From positions 337,969 to 401,968 of the forward strand of contig JBFWRK010000002.1 of assembly GCA_050248955.1 (NCBI GenBank): 64,000 nucleotides of DNA. Reading direction: 5' to 3'. The position numbers were made by a program, and so were the translations under genes. Positions 33,552-43,879 of this stretch are shown piece by piece. The DNA comes from JBFWRK01 sp050248955 (GTDB taxonomy: Bacteria > Actinomycetota > Acidimicrobiia > Acidimicrobiales > Ilumatobacteraceae). Below the pieces are notes generated by a model. It ran no database searches. It had not been told where the DNA came from and saw only the letters and a list, made by a program, of their open reading frames with translations. Each line of letters starts with the position of its first letter. Within the stretch, counting starts at the first letter, position 1.

Positions 33552-33580
33552 CGAGGGGGGAGGCGCTGCCTCCCCCCTCG
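33552..33580 (-). terminator. Perfect 13-bp hairpin after the binding-protein gene
   Basis: CGAGGGGGGAGGC, loop GCT, then its exact complement, seven bases after the stop of the substrate-binding gene. There is no T tract. In ABC operons such hairpins often stabilise the abundant binding-protein message and reduce downstream expression. Confidence 0.7.
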
Positions 33581-33587
33581 AAGCGGA

Positions 33588-34793
33588 CTACGCCCCGCCC
33601 TCGGCCAGGGTGACCTCGATCGGTTCGAAGGCCTCGCCCTTGGTGTCGATGCCCTTCGCCTCGAGCAGCGCGAGCGCTTCGGTCACGACGTCGTTCGTGA
33701 ACGCCGTCGCGTCGGGCGCCTTGGTGATCACCGTCGAGCCCTCGAGGTTCTTCGTCGCGAGCGCGATCTCGGCGGTGCGATCCCACGCCGCCTGATCGAT
33801 GACGCCGGCACCGTTCGCAGCCGGCCAGATGAGCTTGTTGATCTCGTTCATCTGCCACAGCTGGTGGCTGGCACCGAGCTTCGAGCCCTTCGACACGACG
33901 ATGTCGCTGCACTCCTGCGCGTTGTCCCGGCAGTAGGCCCACCCTTCGAGCGACGCGGCGACGAACTTCACCGCCGTCTCCTTGTAGGCGGCGTCCGATT
34001 CGAGCTTCGCACCGTCGGCCCAGATGGCGTCCTGGAGCATGCCGACGCCGGCCTCCTCGTAGGAGACCACGTTGAAGTCGTCGGCGGTGTACAGCTCGCC
34101 GGTGTCCGGGTTCTTCGCCTCGAGCACCTGTGCGTACTCGTTGTAGGTCATCGCCTCGGCAGCGTCGATGTCGCCGGCGAGCAGCGCGGCCATGTCGAAC
34201 TGCTGCTGGACGAGCTCGACGTCGGCCGCCGGATCGAGACCGGCCTCGGTGAGCGCGGCGAAGATCTCGTACTCGTTGCCGAAGCCCCAGTTGCCGATCT
34301 TCTTGCCGGCGAAGTCGGCCGGCGTGGTGATGCCGGCGTCCTTGAACGACACCTGCAGCGTGCCCGACCGCTGGAAGACCTGCGCGATGTTCACGATGTT
34401 CGCACCGGCTTCACGGCTGGCGAGCGCCTTTGGCACCCACGACAGCGCGAAGTCGACGGCGCCATCGGCGAGCTGCTGCTGCGGCACGATGTCGACGCCA
34501 CCCTCGACGATCTCGACGTCGAGGCACTGCTCCCCGTAGAAGCCCTTCTCGATCGCGGCGAAGTACCCAGCGAACTGGGCCTGCGTGAACCACTGGAGCT
34601 GCAGCTTGACCGGAGTCGTGCTCTCGCACGTCCCGCCCGATGCTGCGTCCGTCCCTGCCGGGGCATCGCTGCCAGCAGGAGCGTCCGTGCCCGTGGCACC
34701 GCTGTCGGTGTCGTCATCGCCGCCGCACGCGGCTGCGACGAGCGAGAGTGCGAGCACGCCCGCAGTCATCGCCTTCCAACGACCTTGCCTCAT
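33588..34793 (-). CDS. ABC substrate-binding lipoprotein, NMT1/THI5 (nitrate/taurine/pyrimidine) type
   Basis: This 401-residue secreted lipoprotein has the signal MRQGRWKAMTAGVLALSLVAAACGG with the lipobox Cys at about residue 23, then an acidic Thr/Ala-rich linker. The mature part shows VKLQLQWFTQAQFAGYFAAIEKGFY (seen as LQWFTQAQFAGYF), ADGAVDFALSW and AGKKIGNWGFGNEYEI, matching the NMT1/SsuA fold that binds thiamin-pyrimidine precursor, pyrimidines, nitrate or sulfonates. The start follows GGGAGGAAAA, and upstream in-frame ATGs are in a poor context. The two permeases and ATPase precede it on the same strand. Given the catabolic genes around it, a pyrimidine or hydantoin ligand is inferred. 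Confidence 0.9.
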   Translation of the reverse strand: MRQGRWKAMTAGVLALSLVAAACGGDDDTDSGATGTDAPAGSDAPAGTDAASGGTCESTTPVKLQLQWFTQAQFAGYFAAIEKGFYGEQCLDVEIVEGGVDIVPQQQLADGAVDFALSWVPKALASREAGANIVNIAQVFQRSGTLQVSFKDAGITTPADFAGKKIGNWGFGNEYEIFAALTEAGLDPAADVELVQQQFDMAALLAGDIDAAEAMTYNEYAQVLEAKNPDTGELYTADDFNVVSYEEAGVGMLQDAIWADGAKLESDAAYKETAVKFVAASLEGWAYCRDNAQECSDIVVSKGSKLGASHQLWQMNEINKLIWPAANGAGVIDQAAWDRTAEIALATKNLEGSTVITKAPDATAFTNDVVTEALALLEAKGIDTKGEAFEPIEVTLAEGGA

Positions 34794-34843
34794 GTGTTTT
34801 CCTCCCCTGGGGGCATGGCCCCCTCGTGATGCAGCGAGCGATC

Positions 34844-35632
34844 TCATGATCGACCCTCGCTGCGATTCTGCGCGCCGCCGGGTGTGGCGACGCTCTCCAA
34901 CAGGATGGAGAGCAGGTAGAACGCGAGTCCGAGCAGGCACGCGCCGAGCACGTACGCCCACGCGGTGGCGTTCTTCGAGATCGAGATGTTACTCGTGATG
35001 CCGTAGCCGAGGCCGTTCTGCGAACCGCCGAAGTACTCCGACACGAACGCCGTGATCACGGACGCCGGCGCCGCGATCTTGAGCGCGGTGAACAGGTAGG
35101 GAACGGCGTTCGGCACGCGCAGCTTGCGCAGGATCTCGGTGTCGCTCGCGGCGTAGGAGCGCATGAGCTCGACGTGGGTCTGGCTCACCTGTGTGAGTCC
35201 CTTCGCCACGTTGACGAGCACGATGAAGTAGACGACCAGCGTCACCATCAGCCGCCGAGGCACCTCGCTCGTGATCGCAAACATGTTGTTGAGCACGGCG
35301 ACGAGCACGAAGATCGGGATCGCGTTGAGCGCCACCGCGAGCGGGGTCACGAGCTCGTGGAGGACCGAGAACCGGCTGAGCAGGAAGCTCATCGCCACGC
35401 CGAGTGCCGTCCCGACGAGCAGCCCGACCAGTGCGTTCGTGCCCGACACGAACACCGCATCCCACACCGAGCCGCCGTTGTCCGTGAACTGCTCGAAGAT
35501 CTTCGACGGCGGAGCGAGGAAGTACGGCTTGAGGTCGAAGACCGCGACCGCCGCCTCCCACAGCCCCACGAACGCGATGCCGAACACGATCGGCGGCAGC
35601 ACCGTGCGGGCGACGCGAGCGGAGCTGCTCAA
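34844..35632 (-). CDS. ABC transporter permease (SsuC/ThiX type), TTG start
   Basis: This 262-residue membrane protein has six helices and the EAA-like loop MRSYAASDTEILRKLRVPNAVPYLFTALKIAA (core RSYAASDTEILRKLRVPNAV). Its best start is TTG at 35632, overlapping the ATPase stop (TTGA). No ATG or GTG is available without losing the first helix, although one GTG codon lies about 11 residues on. It pairs with the second permease upstream to make the channel of the NMT1-type importer. A region of about 50 bases separates it from the binding protein gene. Confidence 0.85.
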   Translation of the reverse strand: MSSSARVARTVLPPIVFGIAFVGLWEAAVAVFDLKPYFLAPPSKIFEQFTDNGGSVWDAVFVSGTNALVGLLVGTALGVAMSFLLSRFSVLHELVTPLAVALNAIPIFVLVAVLNNMFAITSEVPRRLMVTLVVYFIVLVNVAKGLTQVSQTHVELMRSYAASDTEILRKLRVPNAVPYLFTALKIAAPASVITAFVSEYFGGSQNGLGYGITSNISISKNATAWAYVLGACLLGLAFYLLSILLESVATPGGAQNRSEGRS

Positions 35633-36447
35633 CGGTCTTCGATCCCTCGTGCGCCGGTGCCCAGCTCCACGCCGCGCAGCGCCTCGCGCACTTCGGTGAT
35701 CTTCTTGAAGAACGCATCCGCCTCGCGGGTGTCGACGCTGCGCTCGACGCCGAGGTCGACGTCGACCACATCGGTGATGCGACCCGGACGCGGCGACATC
35801 ACGACGACGCGCGTCGACAGGTACACCGCCTCGGGGATCGAGTGCGTCACGAACACGACGGTGGTCTTGGTCTCGGCGCAGATCCGCAACAACTCTGCCT
35901 GCATGTGCTCGCGGGTCATCTCGTCGAGCGCGCCGAACGGCTCGTCCATCAGGAGCAACGGCGGGTGGGCGGCGAGGGCACGGGCGATGGCGATGCGCTG
36001 CTGCATCCCGCCCGACAGCTGCCACGGCAGGTGCCCGGCGAACTCGGGCAGCTTGACGAGCTCGAGCATCTCGAGCGCGCGGGCCCGACGCTTCGCCTTG
36101 TCCCACCCCTTCAGCTCGAGCGGCAGTTCGATGTTCTTCGCGACGGTGCGCCACTCGAACAGGCCCGACTGCTGGAACGCCATGCCGTAGTCCTGGTCGA
36201 GTCGGGCCTGACGGGCGGCCTTGCCGTTGACCAGCACCTCACCGGCTGACGGCTCGAGCAGGTTGGCGATCAACCTGAGCAGCGTCGACTTGCCACATCC
36301 GGACGGACCGATGAGCGAGACGAACTCCCCGCGGTGGACTGTGAGATCGACCCCGACGAGGGCATCGACCTGATCGGTGGAACCACGGTTGAAGACCTTG
36401 TCCAGGCCGCGCACCTCCACCGCCGGGGTGCCGTGGTCCGACGTCAT
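35629..36447 (-). CDS. ABC transporter ATP-binding protein (SsuB/TauB/NrtD type)
   Basis: This 272-residue cytoplasmic ATPase has Walker A GPSGCGKSTLLR (about residues 48-59), Q-loop FQQSGLFEW, signature LSGGMQQRIAIARAL, Walker B LLLMDEPFGALD and the switch His in FVTHSIPEAVYLS. The FGALDEMTRE stretch is typical of the nitrate/sulfonate/taurine subfamily. Its ATG overlaps the stop of the upstream permease, and its stop overlaps the TTG of the downstream permease. All three are therefore coupled. Confidence 0.95.
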   Translation of the reverse strand: MTSDHGTPAVEVRGLDKVFNRGSTDQVDALVGVDLTVHRGEFVSLIGPSGCGKSTLLRLIANLLEPSAGEVLVNGKAARQARLDQDYGMAFQQSGLFEWRTVAKNIELPLELKGWDKAKRRARALEMLELVKLPEFAGHLPWQLSGGMQQRIAIARALAAHPPLLLMDEPFGALDEMTREHMQAELLRICAETKTTVVFVTHSIPEAVYLSTRVVVMSPRPGRITDVVDVDLGVERSVDTREADAFFKKITEVREALRGVELGTGARGIEDR

Positions 36448-37334
36448 GTGGCCTCCTTCGGCCGGTTGCGGGACATCATGAGATCGAGCGCACCGACGAC
36501 ACCGGCCATCGCCAGCCCGAGCACGGCGGCGCCGAACAGCGCGGTGTACACCTTCGCCGGATCGCTCGTCGCCTCGCGCGCATATTCGAGGATCAGGCGG
36601 CCGAGGCCGCCCTTCAAGCCGGTCGAGATCTCCGCGACGACGACACCGATCACGGCCGCGGACGCGGCGAGCCGCATCGCCGGCACGAGGTACGGCACAG
36701 CAGCTGGAAAGCGGAGCTTGAACAGCGTCTGGCGCCAGGATGCGGCGTAGCTGTCCATGAGCTCGAGCGAAGCAGCCGGCGCCGAGGTCAGCCCCTTCAG
36801 GGCGCCGACGGCGACCGGGAAGAAGGCGAGGAAGGCGCCGATCACCGCGACCGACATCCACCGGGGCCAGACGAATTCGCCGATGTGGAGCTTGCCGCCC
36901 CACGTCGCCACGAGCGGCGCGAGCGCGATCAGCGGGACGGTCTGGGAGATGACGAGGTAGGGGAACAAACCCCGCTCCACGACCTTGAAGCGGGCCATCA
37001 GCACGGCGAGCAGCAGGCCGAGCATCGCGCCGATCAGGAAGCCGACGAGCGCAAGGCGCAGCGAGAACCAGATCCCGGCGAGGACGACCGACCAGATGCG
37101 CCGATCGGAGCCGCGCACCTCCGGCCGGGAGTACCGGGAGAGCATGTCCCAGACGTGCGGCATCGCGTTGTCGTTGGTGCGCGGCAGCAGCCGCCAACCG
37201 AGGATCGAGCCGCCGTCCGCCGGGCCGATCGCCTTGTAGATCTCCCACCCGACCGCGACGAGGACGAGCGCGAGGACGAACATCGCTGCGCGGCGAAGTC
37301 GTCTCCGCAGTGGTGACCGGTCGGTGCTCCTCAT
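36444..37334 (-). CDS. ABC transporter permease (SsuC/ThiX type)
   Basis: This 296-residue membrane protein has a basic N-terminus, a first helix at about 17-35 and five to six further helices. The coupling loop ELMDSYAASWRQTLFKLRFPAAVPYLVPAMRLAAS (core MDSYAASWRQTLFKLRFP) is the family's EAA motif. It differs clearly from the other permease of this system, so the channel is probably a heterodimer, which is less common than the homodimer of SsuC-type importers. It ends in an ATGA overlap with the ATPase gene. Confidence 0.9.
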   Translation of the reverse strand: MRSTDRSPLRRRLRRAAMFVLALVLVAVGWEIYKAIGPADGGSILGWRLLPRTNDNAMPHVWDMLSRYSRPEVRGSDRRIWSVVLAGIWFSLRLALVGFLIGAMLGLLLAVLMARFKVVERGLFPYLVISQTVPLIALAPLVATWGGKLHIGEFVWPRWMSVAVIGAFLAFFPVAVGALKGLTSAPAASLELMDSYAASWRQTLFKLRFPAAVPYLVPAMRLAASAAVIGVVVAEISTGLKGGLGRLILEYAREATSDPAKVYTALFGAAVLGLAMAGVVGALDLMMSRNRPKEAT

Positions 37335-37397
37335 CGTCCCCCATCGACGATATGCCGCGCTCTCGCACGCATGTGAACCAGATGTGAACGCGCTGTG

Positions 37398-38432
37398 TCA
37401 GGCCTTCGCCCGCACCGCTTCCGCGACGGCGGGCATGATCCGCTCACCGTACGCCTGCAGGGTCGACTCCTTCGCGTCGTGCTGCAGATAGATCGCGAAC
37501 TGGTCGACGCCGAGCTCTTTCAGCTCCTGCAGACGCGCGATGTGGTGGGCGGGCGGGCCGACGAGGCAGAAGCGGTCGACGATCTCGTCGGGCACGAAGC
37601 TCGTGTGGGTGTTGCCGGCCCGGCCGTGCTCGTTGTAGTCGTAGCCCTCCCGGCCGGCGATGTAGTCGGTGAGCGCCTGCGGGATGCCGCCCGCGCCGTG
37701 GTCGCCGTACCGGTCGACGATGTCGGCGACGTGGTTGCCCACCATCCCACCGAACCACCGGCACTGCTCGCGGCCATGGGCGATCGCCTCGTCGCTGCTG
37801 TCCGTGACGTAGGCGGGAGCGGCGACGCAGATCGTCACGCTGTCGGGGTCACGACCAGCCGATGCGGCAGCCTCGCGCACCGCCTTGATCGTCCACGCCG
37901 TGATGTCGGGATCGGCCAGCTGCAGGATGAACCCGTCACCGATCTCGCCCGTGAGCGCGAGCATCTTCGGGCCGTAGGCGGCGACCCACACCTCGAGCCG
38001 GCTGTCCTGGCCCCACGGGAAGCGCAGGGTCGAGCCCTTGTACTCGACCTCACGCCCGTTCGCGAGCTCGCGGATCACGTGCACCGACTCGCGCATCTCG
38101 CGGATCGTGACCGGCGCGCCGTTCGTGACCCTCACCGCCGAGTCGCCGCGGCCGATGCCGCACACGGTCCGGTTGCCGTACATCTCGTTGAGCGTGGCGT
38201 ACACCGATGCCGTGACCGTCCAGTCGCGAGTGGCCGGGTTCGTCACCATCGGCCCGACGATCACCTTGCGCGTGGCAGCCAGGATCGCCGAGTAGATGAC
38301 GTACGGCTCCTCCCACAGGATGTGCGAGTCGAACGTCCACACGTGGGTGAACCCGTGGGTCTCGGCCTGCCTGGCGAGCTCCACGACCCGGGCAGCCGGA
38401 GGGTTCGTCTGCAACACCACACCGAACTGCAT
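37398..38432 (-). CDS. Luciferase-like (LLM) flavin/F420-dependent oxidoreductase
   Basis: This 344-residue TIM-barrel protein begins MQFGVVLQTNPPAARVVELARQAE and shows HVWTFDSHILWEEPYVIYSAILAAT, RDWTVTASVYATLNEMYGNRTVCGIGRGDSA and VWVAAYGPKMLALTGEIGDGFIL (each seen in order), the layout of the TIGR03842/Mer-like branch of luciferase-like proteins. Members use F420 or FMN. The gene sits between the ABC importer and the semialdehyde dehydrogenase, so it should act in the same catabolic route. A reductive or oxidative step on the imported ring is a possibility, but no substrate evidence is present. Confidence 0.85.
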   Translation of the reverse strand: MQFGVVLQTNPPAARVVELARQAETHGFTHVWTFDSHILWEEPYVIYSAILAATRKVIVGPMVTNPATRDWTVTASVYATLNEMYGNRTVCGIGRGDSAVRVTNGAPVTIREMRESVHVIRELANGREVEYKGSTLRFPWGQDSRLEVWVAAYGPKMLALTGEIGDGFILQLADPDITAWTIKAVREAAASAGRDPDSVTICVAAPAYVTDSSDEAIAHGREQCRWFGGMVGNHVADIVDRYGDHGAGGIPQALTDYIAGREGYDYNEHGRAGNTHTSFVPDEIVDRFCLVGPPAHHIARLQELKELGVDQFAIYLQHDAKESTLQAYGERIMPAVAEAVRAKA

Positions 38433-38540
38433 GACGAGATTCAGCCTTTCGAGACGTGCCGCAGACGCGGCGAGGAAAGCGCCAGCGACGAGCCGCAGCT
38501 GAGCGAGATCAAAGCGGAGCGGAGATCGAGCGAAGCCATG

Positions 38541-40025
<1,485 letters not shown>

Positions 40026-40051
40026 GCGCTTCTCCTTCGTGCTCCGTGGGC

Positions 40052-41500
40052 TCACACGAGGTACTGCGAGAGGCCGCGGCGGACGTACCGACCGTGCCCC
40101 TTGCGGCCCGTGTAGGCGTCGTTCTCGATCAGGACCGTGCCGCGGGAGACGACGGTGTCGACCTTGCCGTCGATCACCCATCCTTCCCAGGCGGAGTGGT
40201 CCATGTTCATGTGGTGCTTGTCGTTGATGCCGATCTTCGTCTGGCGGTTCGGGTCCCAGATCACGATGTCGCCGTCCGCACCGGGGGCGATGACGCCTTT
40301 CTGCGGATACATGCCGAACATGCGCGCCGGCGTGGTGCAGCACGTCTCGACCCACCGTTCGAGGCTCAGCTCACCCTTGACGACGCCCTGGTAGATGAGC
40401 TCCATGCGGTGCTCGACGCCACCGATCCCGTTCGGGATCTTCGAGAAGTCGCCGGCACCGAGCTCCTTCTGGTCCTTCATGCAGAACGGGCAGTGATCGG
40501 TCGACACGATCGCGAGCTCGTTCATCCGGAGCCCACGCCACAGGTCGGCCTGGTGGCCGTGACCCTCGAGTCCGCCCCAGTCGGGATCGTTGTCACGCGA
40601 GCGCACGGGCGTCGAGCAGACCCACTTCGCGCCCTCGAAGCCGGGCTGCCCGAGCGTCTCCTCGAGCGTCAACCACAGGTACTGCGGGCACGTCTCGGCG
40701 AAGACGTTGCGCCCGTGATGGCGCGCCGCGGCGACCTCTTCGAGGGCATCGCCAGCCGACATGTGCACGATGTACAGCGGCACGTTGCCGGCGACGTGGG
40801 ACAGCACGATCGCCCGGTGGGTCGCTTCCGCCTCGAGCGGCGACGGCCGGGTGTACGAGTGGTACCGGGGGTCGGTCTCGCCGCGGGCGAGCGCCTGGGA
40901 GACGAGCACGTCGATCGCGATGCCGTTCTCGGCGTGCATCATCATCATCGCCCCGCACTCGGCAGCGGTCTGCATCGCCCGCAGGATCTGACCGTCGTCG
41001 CTGTAGAAGACCCCGGGATACGCCATGAACAGCTTGAAGCTGGTGATGCCCTCGTGCTCGGTGAGGTACTTCATCGACTTCAGCGACTCGTCGTCGACGC
41101 CGCCGATGATCTGGTGGAACGCATAGTCGACGGCGCATTCACCGTCCGCCTTGCGGTGCCACTCGGCGAGGCCCTCGTGCACGTTCTCGCCGGCACGCTG
41201 GACGGCCATGTCGACGATCGTCGTGACCCCACCCCACGCCGCGGCGCGCGAGCCGGTCTCGAAGGTGTCGGATGCGGAGGTGCCGCCGAAGGGCAGCTCC
41301 ATGTGGGTGTGCACGTCGATCCCACCGGGGATGACGTACTTGTCGGAGGCGTCGATCACCCGGTCGCAGCCGGGTTCCGACGACTCGAAGAAGCCGGGAG
41401 CGCCGACGGCGGCGATCGTCTCGCCGTCGACCAGCACATCACTGGCGACCACCCCGGTCGCCGAGACGACCTGACCGTTCTTGATGAGCATGCGTGCCAT
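40052..41500 (-). CDS. hydA: Dihydropyrimidinase / D-hydantoinase
   Basis: This 482-residue amidohydrolase opens dihydropyrimidines or 5-substituted hydantoins to N-carbamoyl amino acids. Metal ligands are His64 and His66 in GGIDVHTHMELP, the carboxylated Lys156 in ITSFKLFMAY, His189 in MMHAEN, His246 in PLYIVHMSAG and an Asp in AIVSTDHCPF. The Tyr of the stereo loop and the C-terminal DIVIWDPNRQTKI are as in the family. Length is typical (about 460-490). Neighbours 11 bases upstream and 26 bases downstream encode the enzymes for the following steps. Confidence 0.94.
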   Translation of the reverse strand: MARMLIKNGQVVSATGVVASDVLVDGETIAAVGAPGFFESSEPGCDRVIDASDKYVIPGGIDVHTHMELPFGGTSASDTFETGSRAAAWGGVTTIVDMAVQRAGENVHEGLAEWHRKADGECAVDYAFHQIIGGVDDESLKSMKYLTEHEGITSFKLFMAYPGVFYSDDGQILRAMQTAAECGAMMMMHAENGIAIDVLVSQALARGETDPRYHSYTRPSPLEAEATHRAIVLSHVAGNVPLYIVHMSAGDALEEVAAARHHGRNVFAETCPQYLWLTLEETLGQPGFEGAKWVCSTPVRSRDNDPDWGGLEGHGHQADLWRGLRMNELAIVSTDHCPFCMKDQKELGAGDFSKIPNGIGGVEHRMELIYQGVVKGELSLERWVETCCTTPARMFGMYPQKGVIAPGADGDIVIWDPNRQTKIGINDKHHMNMDHSAWEGWVIDGKVDTVVSRGTVLIENDAYTGRKGHGRYVRRGLSQYLV

Positions 41501-41511
41501 CGGGACTCCTC

Positions 41512-42357
41512 TCAGCGAGCGACGAGCTCACCGTAGGCGTCCGGCCGGCGGTCCCGGTAGAACGCCCACCGGTCACGCACCTCGAGCAGCTTGCCCATGT
41601 CGAGGTCGCGCACGATGAGGTCGGGCTTGTAGGCGTCGCCGACGTCGCCGACGAACTTGCCCTCCGGATCGACGAAGTAGCTCTGGCCGTAGAAGTCGTT
41701 CTCGCCGAGCGGCTCGATGCCGACCCGGTTGATCGCTCCGACGTAGTAGATGTTCGCGACCGCAGCGGCCGGCTGCTCGAGCCGCCACAGGTACTCGGAC
41801 AGCCCGCGGTGGGTGGCCGACGGGTTGAAGACGAGCTCTGCGCCGTTGAGACCGAGCGCCCGCCAGCCCTCCGGGAAGTGGCGGTCGTAGCAGATGTACA
41901 CGCCGACCTTGCCGACGGCGGTCTCGAACACCGGGTATCCGCCCGTGCCGGGGGTGAAGTAGAACTTCTCCCAGAAGCCCTTGACCTGCGGGATGTGCTG
42001 CTTGCGGTACTTGCCGAGGTAGCGGCCGTCGGCGTCGATCACCGCCGCGGTGTTGAAGTAGAGGCCCGGCTGGACGATCTCGTACATCGGCAGCACCAGG
42101 ACCATGCCGAGCTCCTTGGCGATGCTCTGGAAGCGCTGCGTGGTCGGCCCGTCCGGGATCGGCTCCGTGTAGGCGTAGTACTCGGTCTCCTGCACCTGGC
42201 AGAAGTACGGCCCGTAGAAGAGCTCCTGGAAGCACATCACCTGGGCGCCCTGCGCTGCCGCCTCCCGAGCCGCCACTTCGTGCTTGTCGATCATCTCGTC
42301 CTTGGAGCCGGCCCAATCGGTCTGGACCAGTGCTGCACGGATGATGTTCGCCACCAT
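41512..42357 (-). CDS. Nitrilase-superfamily beta-ureidopropionase / N-carbamoyl hydrolase
   Basis: This 281-residue enzyme carries the nitrilase triad: Glu45 in CFQELFYGPYF, Lys119 in GKYRKQHIP and Cys156 in GVYICYDRHFPEGWR. The ELFYGPYFCQVQ and CYDRHFPEGWRALGLNGAE sequences are closest to beta-ureidopropionase/N-carbamoylputrescinase types. I chose the ATG at 42357 with AAGGGGG in front; the longer frame reaches into the promoter. As first gene of the leftward set it would release beta-alanine, CO2 and ammonia from the product of hydA. Its promoter overlaps the triple ATGAC repeat next to the MocR gene. Confidence 0.92.
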   Translation of the reverse strand: MVANIIRAALVQTDWAGSKDEMIDKHEVAAREAAAQGAQVMCFQELFYGPYFCQVQETEYYAYTEPIPDGPTTQRFQSIAKELGMVLVLPMYEIVQPGLYFNTAAVIDADGRYLGKYRKQHIPQVKGFWEKFYFTPGTGGYPVFETAVGKVGVYICYDRHFPEGWRALGLNGAELVFNPSATHRGLSEYLWRLEQPAAAVANIYYVGAINRVGIEPLGENDFYGQSYFVDPEGKFVGDVGDAYKPDLIVRDLDMGKLLEVRDRWAFYRDRRPDAYGELVAR

Positions 42358-42413
42358 GTCCCCCTTGTTCCACAACGTCGTCAGAGCGCGCCGAGGCGGT
42401 CGGCTCGTCTTCG

Positions 42414-42446
42414 ATAGTAATGACACACAGATGACGGCACAATGAC
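42414..42446. promoter_or_regulatory. Leftward catabolic promoter overlapped by three ATGAC direct repeats at 11-bp spacing
   Basis: ATGAC occurs at 42420, 42431 and 42442, exactly 11 bp apart. On the minus strand TTGTGC (42442-42437), 17 bases and TACTAT (42419-42414) form a promoter pointing to the beta-ureidopropionase gene, so the repeats cover the -35 to -10 region. MocR/GabR-type regulators are known to bind direct repeats. The adjacent divergent gene is a MocR. Confidence 0.7.
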
Positions 42447-42492
42447 CACTTTGTTACCGTACAGTCGGAGCCGACGAGGATGGGAGTGAGCG

Positions 42493-43842
42493 GTGCCGAC
42501 ACGGGTGATCGACGCGGTCACGGACCGCACCGCACGCGGCATCGCCGCCGCCGTCAGCCGGCTGGTGACCGAAGCGACGCTGCGCCCCGGTGAACGCCTG
42601 CCGACCGTGCGGGCACTCGCCCGGCAGCTCGGTGTGAGCCCGACCACGGTGAGCGAGGCGTGGCAGGTCCTCGCCGATGCCGGCGCGATCGACACCCGCG
42701 GGCGGCTCGGCACGTTCGTCGTCGGCCCACCGAGCGCGCCCGGTCCCCGCCGCTACCGCAACATCAACCAGGCCCACGGCACGTTCTCGCTCGACCTCTC
42801 CACGGGCACGCCGGATCCCGAGCTGCTCCCCGATCTGGCGGCGGTGCTCGGTCGCGTCAGCAGGCAATCGCTGACCACCAGCTACCTGGACGACCCGGTC
42901 CTCCCGGCGTTGGGCGAGGTGCTCCACGACGCCTGGCCGTTCGTGCCCGAGGCGCTCACGGTGATGGACGGCGCGATGGACGCGCTCGACCGGACCATCA
43001 CGACGCTCGTCCGCCTCGGCGACCGCGTCGTCGTCGAGCGGGCAGCCTTCCCGCCGCTCCTCGACCTGCTCGAGCAGCTCGGCGCGGAGATCATCGGTGT
43101 CGAGGTCGACGACGAGGGCATCGTGCCGGCGTCACTGGAAGCAGCACTCGCGCATGAGCCGGTTGCGCTGTTCACCCAGCCCCGCGCCCACAACCCGCTC
43201 GGCGTGAGCGCCTCGGCGAAGCGGGTCGCGGCGCTCGCCCGGCTGCTGCGCGGAAGTCAGCTCACGATCGTCGAGGACGACCACGCCGGCGACATCTCCG
43301 GCGCGTCCCTGGCGAGCCTCGGCCGCCACCTCCCCCACCGGACGATCCTGGTGCGCAGCTTCTCCAAGAGCCACGGGCCCGACCTCCGGTTGTCAGCCGT
43401 CGGCGGCTCGGGCGAGCCGATCTTGCGGATGGCACAACGACGGATGCTCGGCCCGGGCTGGTCGAGCCGGCTCCTGCAGGCCGTGCTGGCCGAGTTGCTC
43501 GTCGATGACCGGACCGTCGCCACCATCGGTGAGGCGCGGGTCGAGTACGCCCGCCGGCGCGCCGCCGTCAGCACCGCGCTCGCGGAGCGGGGCGTGCCGT
43601 TCACGGGCACCGACGGGATCAACCTCTGGGTCGGTGTCGACGACGAGCGCACCGCCCAGCTCGGCCTCGCCGCCCGCGGCATCGGCGTCGCGCCTGGTTC
43701 GCCGTTCCTCGTGCCGAGCGACGATCGCCACCACCTGCGGATCACGGTCGGGTTGGTCCGCGACGGCGCCGAGCAGCTCGCCGACCACATTGCGAGCGCG
43801 GCGTCCTCGAGCCGGCGCCGGAACGGCACCGCGGCGCGCTGA
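42493..43842 (+). CDS. MocR-type regulator (GntR winged helix fused to PLP aminotransferase-like domain)
   Basis: This 449-residue protein starts at GTG. Residues about 8-75 are a GntR winged helix (LRPGERLPTVRALARQLGVSPTTVSEAWQVLADAG, recognition part GVSPTTVSEAW). After a short linker, residues from about 95 form a fold-type I aminotransferase-like domain: QPRAHNPLGVS (Asn/Pro loop), VEDDHAGD (Asp for the pyridine N; the usual Tyr is His) and the PLP Lys292 in RSFSKSHGPDLRL. MocR proteins sense PLP, GABA, beta-alanine, taurine or related amines. It is divergent from the pyrimidine-degradation genes, so it probably activates them on sensing an amine such as beta-alanine. Confidence 0.92.
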   Translation: MPTRVIDAVTDRTARGIAAAVSRLVTEATLRPGERLPTVRALARQLGVSPTTVSEAWQVLADAGAIDTRGRLGTFVVGPPSAPGPRRYRNINQAHGTFSLDLSTGTPDPELLPDLAAVLGRVSRQSLTTSYLDDPVLPALGEVLHDAWPFVPEALTVMDGAMDALDRTITTLVRLGDRVVVERAAFPPLLDLLEQLGAEIIGVEVDDEGIVPASLEAALAHEPVALFTQPRAHNPLGVSASAKRVAALARLLRGSQLTIVEDDHAGDISGASLASLGRHLPHRTILVRSFSKSHGPDLRLSAVGGSGEPILRMAQRRMLGPGWSSRLLQAVLAELLVDDRTVATIGEARVEYARRRAAVSTALAERGVPFTGTDGINLWVGVDDERTAQLGLAARGIGVAPGSPFLVPSDDRHHLRITVGLVRDGAEQLADHIASAASSSRRRNGTAAR

Positions 43843-43879
43843 GGCGGTCAGTCGCTCACGCCGTCGTTCATGCCATCGC

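Noticed and set aside
35633..36154. Extended N-terminus for the ABC permease frame
   Set aside because: It runs through the ATPase gene in another frame; the permease fold starts only after 35632.
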